64,000 nucleotides of DNA from contig CAYMYN010000004.1 of NCBI GenBank assembly GCA_964394665.1, forward strand, positions 62,001 through 126,000, written 5' to 3'. The notes below the pieces were generated by a model that did not search any database, was not told the DNA's origin, and was given only the letters and a program-made list of their open reading frames with translations. Source of the stretch: CAYMYN01 sp964394665 (GTDB taxonomy: Bacteria; Planctomycetota; UBA1135; GCA-002686595). Positions 43,680 through 51,609 of this stretch are shown here, in pieces (positions within the stretch are counted from its first letter, which is position 1; every line of letters begins with the position of its first letter). The translations under genes were made by a program, and so were the position numbers.

Positions 43680-44561
43680 ATGAGCCTCCCCGCGCGGGAC
43701 GGCGCCAGCGGACGCTCGGCGCTCCTGCAGCGCCGGCTCGGCGGCACGCTCGCGCTGCCGTCGATGCCGAGCATCCTGGTGCGCCTGCGCGAGATCTCGG
43801 GCGACCCCGAAGCCGGTGTGCGGGACGTGGCGGCGCTCATCGGCCAGGATCCGCCCCTGTGCGCGCGCACCCTGCGCATCGTCAACAGCGCCCACGTCGG
43901 CCTGCGCACCCCGGTCAGCTCGATCGAGCACGCCGCGGCCGTGCTCGGCATGGACGCGCTGCGCAACCTCTTGCTCCAGGCCCAGCTCTCGAACCTGTTC
44001 GAGCAACTCGGCGAGGGCATCCGCAAGGACGTCGCCGCGCTCTGGAAGCACTCGATCCTCGTCGGTCGCATCGCCCACCAGCTCTCCCAGCGCGCGCGCG
44101 GCGAGATGGACGCGAACGAACTCGAGCTCGCCGGATTGCTGCACGACATCGGCAAGTTCGTCCTGCTCGAGCTCGAGCGGGAGACCTACCTGGGCCTGGT
44201 GCGGCGGGCCGCGGCCGAGCAGAAGAGCGTGCTCGAGCTCGAACGCGAGACCTTCGGGTTCGATCACTCCGACGTCGGCGCCCTGCTCGCGGCGCGTTGG
44301 AACCTGCCGGGGACGGTCGAGCGCTGCATCGCGCTGCACCACTCCATGGACGACCTGCGGGGACTGCGCCAGCCGGGCGTGGCGGCGCTGATCTTCGCCG
44401 ATCGACTGGCGCGCGCCGTCGAGCGCCGTCCGAGCCAACCGCCGCGCGACCTCCTGGCCTTCCTCCCGGCGCGCATCGCGGCGCTGCTGCGCTTCGAGCC
44501 GGGCGAGGTCCCGCGGATGGCTGACTACGCGGTCCAGACCCTGGGCCGGATCCGACTCTGA
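43680..44561 (+). CDS. HDOD-domain signalling protein
   Basis: A 293-residue soluble protein consisting of one HDOD domain. LPSMPSILVRLREISGDPEAG is the typical opening, then CARTLRIVNSAHVGL, VLGMDALRNLLLQ, KHSILVGRIAHQLS, and LLHDIGKFVLLELE, which keeps an HD pair. FGFDHSDVGALLAARWNLP and IALHHSMDD follow. HDOD proteins act in regulation and usually lack the full HD-GYP phosphodiesterase motif; here the HDIGK is present but no GYP. A GGAGGTC ribosome site lies just upstream of the ATG. It converges with the sulfatase-fold gene. Confidence 0.88.
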   Translation: MSLPARDGASGRSALLQRRLGGTLALPSMPSILVRLREISGDPEAGVRDVAALIGQDPPLCARTLRIVNSAHVGLRTPVSSIEHAAAVLGMDALRNLLLQAQLSNLFEQLGEGIRKDVAALWKHSILVGRIAHQLSQRARGEMDANELELAGLLHDIGKFVLLELERETYLGLVRRAAAEQKSVLELERETFGFDHSDVGALLAARWNLPGTVERCIALHHSMDDLRGLRQPGVAALIFADRLARAVERRPSQPPRDLLAFLPARIAALLRFEPGEVPRMADYAVQTLGRIRL

Positions 44562-44612
44562 CAGGCCAAGGGACAATCGAGCGGACCCGGAGCGGACCAT
44601 CCGGACGGCCCC

Positions 44613-46766
44613 TCACCCGTCGACGAGGCTGCGCCCCTCGCGGTAGGCCCCGAGCCGATCCTCGAGCTCCGCGGCGAGCACGGCGTCCCCACCCTCATGT
44701 GCCCGCTCCAGCGCCCGCTCGGCGGTCGCGACGGCGCGTGGGAAGCGTCCCGCCGCGGCGAGCGCGGCCGCCAGGACGTCCAGAGCGTGGGGATCGTCGT
44801 CGGCCTCGCGCGCGAGGGCTTCGGCCAGCTCGACGGCGCGGGCCGGGTCGCGCAGCGCCGGATCGGGCGCGGTCGCGAGGGTCCAGGCCAGGTAGCTGCG
44901 CACGACCGGCCCGCCGCCGGTGGCGACCACGGCCCGCTCGAGCGCCGCGCGCAGCTCGGCGTGCCGGCCCTGGGCGGCCAGGATCCCGGCGTAGTTCATC
45001 CACAGCGCTTCCTCGGACCCGCCGGTGGTGAGGATCCGCTCGTACTGCTCGCGCGCCGCGTCGAGCTCGCCCTGGGCGAGCAGGATGCGCGCCAGCGCCA
45101 CGCGCGCCCGCCGCGAGGCCGGGTCGAGGTCGAGCACCAAACGGTAGTGCTCCGCCGCGCGCACCGCGTCGTCCGCGAGTTCGTGGGCGCGCCCCAGGTA
45201 GAAGAAGGTCGGCTCGAAGCGCGGATCCAGCGCGACCGCCCGCTCGAGCTCGGCGATGCCGTCCTCGATGCGACCGATCTCGACGTAGGCCATGCCGAGC
45301 AGAGCGCGGAAGCCGACCGCGTCCGGGAACTCGCCCACGACGTACTCGAGCGGCTCGCGCATGCGCTCGTAGTCGCCCAGGTGCCCGAACGCGATCGCCT
45401 CGTGGAAGCGCGCGAGCACGTGCGGGTGATCGAGCGGGTCCACCGCGGAGGAGTCGGCGCGGCCGGACTCGGCCACCATCGACTGCGTGTAGCCCAACCC
45501 GGCGAGCCGGTCGGAGAGGTCCTCGCCGCCGCGCAGGGCGGCCGGCGCATGGCGCGCCATCGAGGCGCGCAGCGTCTCCAGGGCCCGGCGTAGCGCGGCC
45601 ACGCGCTCGGGATCCCGCGCGGCGAGGTTCGTGGCCTCGCCTGGATCGCTCTCGAGGTCGAACAGGCGCGGAGTCGGCGCCTCGATCAGCTTGTAGCGCC
45701 CGTGGACGACCGCGTGCAGCGGGGCCCAACCGAAGTTGAGGGCGCTGTACTCGCTCTCCGCGTAGGCGGGTTTCCCGACCAGGTTGCGGCCCTCGAGGAG
45801 GGGCACGAGGCTGCGTCCGCTGGCCTGCGCGGGGATCTCCCATCCGCACAGCTCGAGCAACGTCGGCAACACGTCGACCTGCTCGACGACCGCGTCGACC
45901 AGCGTGCCGGGCGCGACGCGGCCGGGCGCGACCAGCAGGAACGGAACGCGCTGCGTGCCCTCGAACACGTAGGCGCCGTGGGTGCCCTCGCCGTGCTCGC
46001 CCAGGCCTTCCCCGTGGTCGGCGATGGCGAGCACCAACGTGCGCTCGTGCAACCGTTCGGACTCGAGCCAGCCCAGCAGCCGGCCGATGACCGAGTCCAT
46101 GTAGGCGATCTCCCCGTCGTAGGGGTCCGCGTGACGACCGCGGAAGGGCGCGGGCGGGTCGTACTCGGCGTGTGGATCGTAGAGGTGCACGAAACAGAAG
46201 AACGGCTCGTCCTTCACGCCCCGCAGCCAACCCAGGGCCGAGTCGACGACCTCGCCGCCGCGCCGCTGCAGGGGTTGGTCGCCGAGGGCCGAGCCGCCCA
46301 GGTCGTCGTCGTACAGCTCGAAGCCGCGCGCCAGGCCGAAGGTCGAGTTGAGCGCGAGCGCGGCGATGAACGCGCCGGTGCGGTACCCGCGCCCGCGATA
46401 GAGCTCCGCCAAGGTCACCAGATCCGGTCCCAGCGCGGCGCGACCGTTGTCGTGGATTCCGTGTTCGGGCGGATAGGTGCCGGTGAACAGGCTGGCGTGC
46501 GTGGGCAGGGTCAGCGGCGCGTGCGCGTAGGCGCGCGTAAAGCGGGCTCCACGGCGAGCGAGCGAGTCCAGGTTGGGGGTCGCGGCGTCTGCGTACCCGT
46601 AACAACCCAGGCGGTCGGCGCGGGTCGTGTCGAGGGTGATGAAGAGCACGTTCCAGGGCCGCGCGCCCGCGTCCCCGGCGGGAGTCCGCGCAGGGTCCGG
46701 GGTCGGGTCGTCGCCGCGCGAACAGGCGCACAGCGCGAGGACGAGCAGGATCGACAGGGCGCGCAT
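44613..46766 (-). CDS. Sulfatase-fold (alkaline phosphatase superfamily) lipoprotein with C-terminal TPR repeats
   Basis: A 717-residue lipoprotein (signal ILLVLALCACSRG). The first ~400 residues are sulfatase-like: NVLFITLDTTRADRLGCYGY, then LTLPTHASLFTGTYPPEHG, HLYDPHAEYDPP and LAIADHGEGLGEHGE. In true sulfatases the motif is C/S-x-P-x-R, modified to formylglycine. Here it is T-L-P-T-H (Thr86, His90), so formylglycine cannot form; Thr may act directly as in phosphodiesterase or phosphotransferase relatives. From ~440 on are TPR units (EIGRIEDGIAELERAVALDP, YLGRAHELADDAVRAAEHY). The ATG 46766 sits 6 nt after TACATT. It is divergent from hisS. Confidence 0.85.
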   Translation of the reverse strand: MRALSILLVLALCACSRGDDPTPDPARTPAGDAGARPWNVLFITLDTTRADRLGCYGYADAATPNLDSLARRGARFTRAYAHAPLTLPTHASLFTGTYPPEHGIHDNGRAALGPDLVTLAELYRGRGYRTGAFIAALALNSTFGLARGFELYDDDLGGSALGDQPLQRRGGEVVDSALGWLRGVKDEPFFCFVHLYDPHAEYDPPAPFRGRHADPYDGEIAYMDSVIGRLLGWLESERLHERTLVLAIADHGEGLGEHGEGTHGAYVFEGTQRVPFLLVAPGRVAPGTLVDAVVEQVDVLPTLLELCGWEIPAQASGRSLVPLLEGRNLVGKPAYAESEYSALNFGWAPLHAVVHGRYKLIEAPTPRLFDLESDPGEATNLAARDPERVAALRRALETLRASMARHAPAALRGGEDLSDRLAGLGYTQSMVAESGRADSSAVDPLDHPHVLARFHEAIAFGHLGDYERMREPLEYVVGEFPDAVGFRALLGMAYVEIGRIEDGIAELERAVALDPRFEPTFFYLGRAHELADDAVRAAEHYRLVLDLDPASRRARVALARILLAQGELDAAREQYERILTTGGSEEALWMNYAGILAAQGRHAELRAALERAVVATGGGPVVRSYLAWTLATAPDPALRDPARAVELAEALAREADDDPHALDVLAAALAAAGRFPRAVATAERALERAHEGGDAVLAAELEDRLGAYREGRSLVDG

Positions 46767-46772
46767 GGGGCC

Positions 46773-46778
46773 AATGTA
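46773..46778 (-). promoter_or_regulatory. -10 hexamer TACATT placed for leaderless transcription of the sulfatase-fold gene
   Basis: On the minus strand TACATT is followed by GGCCCC and then the ATG at 46766, six nt, the same spacing as hutI and the selenoprotein gene. The start is also the one that begins the lipoprotein signal. Confidence 0.45.
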
Positions 46779-46846
46779 CGGCCTGCCGCGTTGCACGGCA
46801 CCGGCCCGGGATCGACAATGGCCGGCCCGCGTAGGAACCAGATCCC

Positions 46847-48193
46847 ATGGGCGACCAACCGCACCTCATCGAACCCCGCACCCTGCGCGGCTTTCGCGAC
46901 TACCTGCCCGAGACCATGCTGCCGCGCGAGCGGCTGATGGAGCTCGCCCGGGGTGTCTACCGCTCGTACGGCTTCGCGCCCATCGACACGCCGGCCCTGG
47001 AGTACGAGGAGATCCTGCTCGGCAAGGGCGGCGCGGAGAGCGACAAGCAGATGTACGCCTTCGAGGATCAGGGCGGCCGGCGGGTGGCCCTGCGCTTCGA
47101 CCTGACCGTGCCGCTGGCGCGTTTCGCGGCCCAGCACGCGGGGACGCTCGGGATGCCCTTCAAGCGCTACCACATCGGACCGGTGTGGCGCGGCGAGAAC
47201 ACCCAGAAGGGGCGTTATCGCGAGTTCGTGCAGTGCGACTTCGACACCATCGGCACCGAGAGCGTGGCCGCGGACGTCGAGGCGGCGCTGGTGATCCACG
47301 ACCTGCTCGACGCATCCGGCGCGGGCGAGTTCACGATCCACGTCAACGACCGGCGCGTGCTGACCGGGGTGCTCGAGCGCCAGGGGCTCGAGGGCCCCAG
47401 CGCGCCGATCCTGCGCGCGCTCGACAAGCTGGCCAAGATCGGCCCGGCGGGGGTGAAGCAGGAGCTCTGCGGGCAGGTCGGCCTCGCGGACGCGCAGGCG
47501 GACGCGTTGCTGAGCCTGTGCACCCTGCGCGGGACGCCGGACGCGGTGCTCGGCGCGCTCGAGGCGCTGGTGGGGGAGAACGAGCGCGGTCGCGTCGGCC
47601 TCGCCGCGCTGCACTCGATCGCGCGGACCTGGGAAGCGCTGGCGCTCCCGTCGACCCGTCTGGTCCTGGACGCCTCGATCGCGCGGGGGCTCGACTACTA
47701 CACCGGCCCGGTGTTCGAGACCCTGCTCGCCGAGCTGCCCGGGATCGGGAGCGTGTGCTCGGGCGGACGCTACGACGACCTCGCCTCGCTCTACACCAAG
47801 CAACGCTTGCCCGGGATCGGGGCCTCGTTGGGGGTCGACCGCTTGTTGGCCGCGCTCGAGGAGCTCGGCCGCATCGAGAGACGCGCGGCGGCGGCGCCCG
47901 TGTTCCTGCCCTGGTTCGGTGCCGAGCGCCTCGCGGACCTGCAGCTCCTGGCCCGCGGCCTGCGCCAGGCCGGAATCGGCGTCGAGCTCTATCCCGAGCC
48001 CAAAAAGCTCGGGGCGCAGCTCAAGTACGCCGACCGCAAGGGCTTCCGCGTGGCCCTGATCGTGGGGGACGAGGAGTGGGAGCGCGGCGAGGCGCAGCTC
48101 AAGGACCTCGCGGGCGGCGAGACCCGCACGGTGCCCCAGGCGCGGCTCGTGGACGAGATCCGCGGGCTCCTGGCCGGCCTCGGCAAGCCCTGA
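46847..48193 (+). CDS. hisS: Histidyl-tRNA synthetase
   Basis: A 448-residue class II synthetase. Motif 1 region starts IEPRTLRGFRDYLPETM and RSYGFAPIDTPALEYEE. Motif 2 is seen in RFDLTVPLARFAAQH and YHIGPVWRGENTQKGRYREFVQCDFD. The histidine-specific loops are LDASIARGLDYYTGPVFE and SVCSGGRYDDL, and motif 3 is GIGASLGVDRLLAAL. The C-terminal anticodon-binding domain follows (GIGVELYPEPKKLGAQLKYAD and the VALIVGDEEW strand). Length and order are normal. A terminator-like hairpin follows the stop. Confidence 0.96.
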   Translation: MGDQPHLIEPRTLRGFRDYLPETMLPRERLMELARGVYRSYGFAPIDTPALEYEEILLGKGGAESDKQMYAFEDQGGRRVALRFDLTVPLARFAAQHAGTLGMPFKRYHIGPVWRGENTQKGRYREFVQCDFDTIGTESVAADVEAALVIHDLLDASGAGEFTIHVNDRRVLTGVLERQGLEGPSAPILRALDKLAKIGPAGVKQELCGQVGLADAQADALLSLCTLRGTPDAVLGALEALVGENERGRVGLAALHSIARTWEALALPSTRLVLDASIARGLDYYTGPVFETLLAELPGIGSVCSGGRYDDLASLYTKQRLPGIGASLGVDRLLAALEELGRIERRAAAAPVFLPWFGAERLADLQLLARGLRQAGIGVELYPEPKKLGAQLKYADRKGFRVALIVGDEEWERGEAQLKDLAGGETRTVPQARLVDEIRGLLAGLGKP

Positions 48194-48195
48194 GC

Positions 48196-48234
48196 AGCGC
48201 CGGCGCCCCGGTCCGGGTCAGGCCCCCCGGCGCT
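48196..48234 (+). terminator. Terminator-like hairpin after hisS
   Basis: AGCGCCGG (48196-48203) and CCGGCGCT (48227-48234) are perfect complements beginning 3 nt after the hisS stop, with a 23-nt loop that can partly pair. A short CGGCTT follows rather than a clear T tract. Confidence 0.4.
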
Positions 48235-48312
48235 CGGCTTCAAGCTGCGTCGCGGAACGGGACGAAAGGCAGGGCGGTCCGTCCCCCGATCCCCGGCCCC
48301 ACGGAGGGTCCC

Positions 48313-48594
48313 ATGAACCCCAACGACCCCCTCTCGACCAACCTCGGCGAGCGCCGCCGCTCCAAGCGCTTCCAGGTCCAGGGCAAGATCGCCCTCACGC
48401 TCGAGACCACGGCCCTCGAGGGCAGCGCGGAGAACCTCTCGCGCACCGGCGTGCTCTTCTACACCGACCAGCCCATGCGCGTCGTGGTCGAGCTCGAGGA
48501 GGAGGGCGTCGTGCGGCGCCGGAGCGGCACCCTGGTGCGCTGCGAGCGCATCCAGGGCGACCGCCGCGGTTGGGCCGTCGAGTTCGACGTCTGA
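48313..48594 (+). CDS. PilZ-domain protein
   Basis: A 93-residue protein consisting almost wholly of a PilZ domain, the common c-di-GMP receptor. RRRSKRFQVQGKIAL carries the RxxxR motif and ENLSRTGVLFYTD the D/NxSxxG motif, both present. The last part (LVRCERIQGDRRGWAVEFDV) completes the barrel. It lacks partner domains, so it would act by binding another protein. AGGGTC lies 4 nt before the ATG. It converges with nuoN, 22 nt apart. Confidence 0.85.
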   Translation: MNPNDPLSTNLGERRRSKRFQVQGKIALTLETTALEGSAENLSRTGVLFYTDQPMRVVVELEEEGVVRRRSGTLVRCERIQGDRRGWAVEFDV

Positions 48595-48616
48595 ATCCCG
48601 CGTCCGCGGGGGAGCG

Positions 48617-50077
48617 TCAGGGCAAGGCGCCGAGGAACCAGCCCGGGGCCAGGCCGAGCAGCAGCACCATCGCCGCGCAGATCGAGAGCCCGACGCTGGC
48701 CGAGAGGCGGTTCGTGAGCGGCGGCGCCTGGCCCTCGGGCTCGGGCTGCATGAACATCGCGATCACGACCCGCAGGTAGTACGCGAGCGCGACGACCGAG
48801 AGCAGGACGCCCACGGCGGCGACGGCGTACAGCTCGGCCTGCAGGGCGAGGGCGAACACGAACCACTTGCCCAGGAAGCCCCCCGTGGCCGGGATGCCTC
48901 CCAGCGAGAGCATGAACAGGGCCATGGCCCCCGCGATGGCGGGCCGGCGGTGCGCGAGGCCGCGCAGGGATTCGAGGCGCGTGAAGCGCTCGCCGTCCGC
49001 CTCCAGCAACGCGATCAGGCCGAACGCGCCGCCGACGGTGAACACGTAGGCCGCCATGTAGTAGAGCGCGGCCCGCAGGGCTCCTTGCTCGAGCTCCGCG
49101 ACGCGCGCCGGGTCGCCGGCGAGCAGGCCGACGACGACCAGCAGCAGCGTGCCGGCGTGGGCCACGCCCGAGAAGGCGAGCAGGCGCTTGAGGTCGGTCT
49201 GCACGAGCGCGCCGAGATTGCCGACGGCCATCGTGACCAGGGCCACCACCGCCACCGCGCCGGCCGCCGAACGCGGCAGCGCGCCGCTCGCGTTGAGCAG
49301 GAAGGCGAAAGCGGCCGCCTTCGTGCCCGTCGCCATGAGCGTCGTGACTGGCGTCGGACTGCCCTGGTAGACGTCGGGAGCCCACAGGTGGAAGGGGAAG
49401 GCGCTGATCTTGAACAACAGGCTCGCCACCACCAGGCCCAGGCCGAGCAGCGCGAGGGCCGGGGGCTCGGAGATCTCCTGCAGGGCCGCGAGGGACAGCG
49501 TCCCCGTCCCGGCGTAGACGAGCGCCGCGCCGTAGAGGAACACGCCCGCCATGAAGGCGCCCAGGAGGAAGTACTTGAGGCCCGCCTCGACCGACTCGGC
49601 GCGCGCGCGTCGGAAGCTCGCCAGCGCGTAGAGCGGGACGGAGAGCAGCTCCAGTCCGATGAAGAACGTCAAGAGGTCCTGCGCCCCGGCGACGATCGTC
49701 ATGCCGATCACCGAACACAACATCAGGATGTCGTGCTCGGGCACGAAGGCCCGCTCCTCGCGGTAGTAGCGCGCGCCGAAGAGCTGGGCGAGCACGATGC
49801 TGACGAGGAAGAGCAGGCCCCAGGCCGCGCTGATCCGATCGACGAGGTAGGAGCCGTCGAGCACCAACCCGGGCGCCTCGTCGCCCAGCAGGACGGCGAG
49901 TTGGAAGCCGAAGGCGGCCGCGAGGCCGCCGTAGAACGCCACCGGTCGCAGCGCGCGGAGGGGCGGCACGACGTCCAGCAGCAACGCCAGCAGGGCGCCC
50001 GAGGCGAGCGCGATCAGGGGCGCGAGCGCGAACCAGGTGTTCGCGTCGAAGGCCAGGGCGGGGAGATCGTGGCTCAT
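48617..50077 (-). CDS. nuoN: NADH-quinone oxidoreductase subunit N
   Basis: A 486-residue antiporter-like membrane subunit of complex I and the last gene of the nuo operon. It has about 13-14 membrane helices. Conserved markers are FFIGLELLSVPLYALASF (key Glu in helix 5), ESVEAGLKYFLLGAF, LFKISAFPFHLWAPDVYQGS with the key Lys, and a broken helix LLAFSGVAHAGTLLL. The ATG at 50077 overlaps the nuoM stop (ATGA). Length matches E. coli NuoN (~485). Confidence 0.95.
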   Translation of the reverse strand: MSHDLPALAFDANTWFALAPLIALASGALLALLLDVVPPLRALRPVAFYGGLAAAFGFQLAVLLGDEAPGLVLDGSYLVDRISAAWGLLFLVSIVLAQLFGARYYREERAFVPEHDILMLCSVIGMTIVAGAQDLLTFFIGLELLSVPLYALASFRRARAESVEAGLKYFLLGAFMAGVFLYGAALVYAGTGTLSLAALQEISEPPALALLGLGLVVASLLFKISAFPFHLWAPDVYQGSPTPVTTLMATGTKAAAFAFLLNASGALPRSAAGAVAVVALVTMAVGNLGALVQTDLKRLLAFSGVAHAGTLLLVVVGLLAGDPARVAELEQGALRAALYYMAAYVFTVGGAFGLIALLEADGERFTRLESLRGLAHRRPAIAGAMALFMLSLGGIPATGGFLGKWFVFALALQAELYAVAAVGVLLSVVALAYYLRVVIAMFMQPEPEGQAPPLTNRLSASVGLSICAAMVLLLGLAPGWFLGALP

Positions 50078-51609
50078 CGGCGGAGCTCGGGGGCCGGGGC
50101 CGGGGACGGGGCGCGACCGACGGTCTCGGCGCGGACGGCCTGGACGCGATCGACGAGCGCGTCGAGCGTGCCGCGGGTGCGGTCGAGGAAGGCGCCGGGT
50201 GCGACGCCGATCCAGACCACCAGGGCCACGATCGGCAGCATCAGGCCGACCTCGCGCGCGTCGAGGTCGCGCAGCACGCGGTTCTCCTCGTGGGTGACCG
50301 GGCCGTAGAGCATGCGGCGCGTGGCCGAGAGCAGGTACACCGCGCCGAGCACCACGCCGCTGACGCCCACCGCGGCCAGCCAGGGCGAGCTCTGGAAGGT
50401 GCCCAGCAGGATCAGGTACTCGCCCACGAAGCCGTTGAGCCCCGGCAGGCCGACGCTCGAGAGGACCGCCAGGGTGAAGAACAGCGCGAAGAGCGGCATG
50501 ACGCCCGCAAGGCCGCCGAACTGGTCCAGGGCGCGCGTGTGGCGGCGCTCGTAGATCATCCCGACGAGCAAGAAGAGCAGGCCGGTCGAGAGGCCGTGGT
50601 TGACCATCTGCAGCACGCTGCCCGCCATGCCGGCGTGGGTCAGGGCGAAGGTGCCGAGCACGACGAAACCTAGGTGGCTGACCGAGGAACAGGCGATCAG
50701 GCGCTTGACGTCGGTCTGGGCCATGGCGAGCAGGGCGCCATAGACGATGCCCGCCGCTCCCAGGGCCATGAACCAGGGGGCGGCCTCGAGCGCCGCCGCG
50801 GGGAACATCGCCACGCCGAAGCGGATCAGCCCGTAGGTGCCCATCTTGAGCAACACGCCGGCCAGGATCACCGAGCCCGCGGTGGGCGCCTCGGTGTGCG
50901 CGTCGGGGAGCCAGGTGTGGAAGGGCAGCACCGGCACCTTGATCGCGAAGGCCAGGGCGAAACCCGCGAAGAGCCAGCCCTGCGTGGCGAGGGGCAGGCC
51001 CGCGCCGAGCTCCGTCAGCGCCGGGATGCTCGCGGTCTGGAAGCGGTAGATCAGCGCGATCACCGCCAGCAGCATCAGGAGCGAGCCGCCGAAGGTGTAC
51101 AGGAAGAACTTGAGCGTCGCGTACAGGCGCCGCTCGCCGCCCCAGATGCCGACCAGGAAGTAGAGCGGGATCAGGCTCGCCTCCCAGAAGACGTAGAACA
51201 GCACCAGGTCGAGCGAGAGGAACACGCCCAACATGCCCGTCTCCATGACGAGCAACCAGACGAAGAACTCCTTGACCCGGTGCGTCACCGCCTTCGTCGT
51301 GGAGAGCACCACGAGCGGCATCAGCACCGCCGTCAGCGCGACCAGCAGGATCGAGAGCCCGTCGACGCCCAGCGCGAAGCGCACGGCCGCCGTGCCCGAG
51401 CCGGTCGGCAGCTCGAACCAGGGCCGCTCGAGCACGTGCTGGGCCGCGGCGAACGAGCCGTCGAAGCCGGCGAAGAGCACCGCCCCGAGCACCGCCGTCG
51501 CGCCCGTCACGAGCAGCGCCAACGCGCGCACGACCTTCTCGGCCGAACCCGGCACGGCCAGCAGCGCCAACGCCCCGAGCAGGGGCAGGAAGAGCAACAC
51601 GGCGAGCAT
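50074..51609 (-). CDS. nuoM: NADH-quinone oxidoreductase subunit M
   Basis: A 511-residue proton-pumping membrane subunit. FALGVDGLSILLVALTAVL, FYVFWEASLIPLYFLVGIWG with the key Glu, KVPVLPFHTWLPDAHTEAPT with the key Lys/His pattern and LIACSSVSHLGFVVLG are all family hallmarks. The start at ATG 51609 begins LAVLLFLPLLGALALL, a normal first helix; an alternative start 24 nt upstream overlaps nuoL. The ATG shares one base with the nuoL TGA. Confidence 0.95.
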   Translation of the reverse strand: MLAVLLFLPLLGALALLAVPGSAEKVVRALALLVTGATAVLGAVLFAGFDGSFAAAQHVLERPWFELPTGSGTAAVRFALGVDGLSILLVALTAVLMPLVVLSTTKAVTHRVKEFFVWLLVMETGMLGVFLSLDLVLFYVFWEASLIPLYFLVGIWGGERRLYATLKFFLYTFGGSLLMLLAVIALIYRFQTASIPALTELGAGLPLATQGWLFAGFALAFAIKVPVLPFHTWLPDAHTEAPTAGSVILAGVLLKMGTYGLIRFGVAMFPAAALEAAPWFMALGAAGIVYGALLAMAQTDVKRLIACSSVSHLGFVVLGTFALTHAGMAGSVLQMVNHGLSTGLLFLLVGMIYERRHTRALDQFGGLAGVMPLFALFFTLAVLSSVGLPGLNGFVGEYLILLGTFQSSPWLAAVGVSGVVLGAVYLLSATRRMLYGPVTHEENRVLRDLDAREVGLMLPIVALVVWIGVAPGAFLDRTRGTLDALVDRVQAVRAETVGRAPSPAPAPELRR

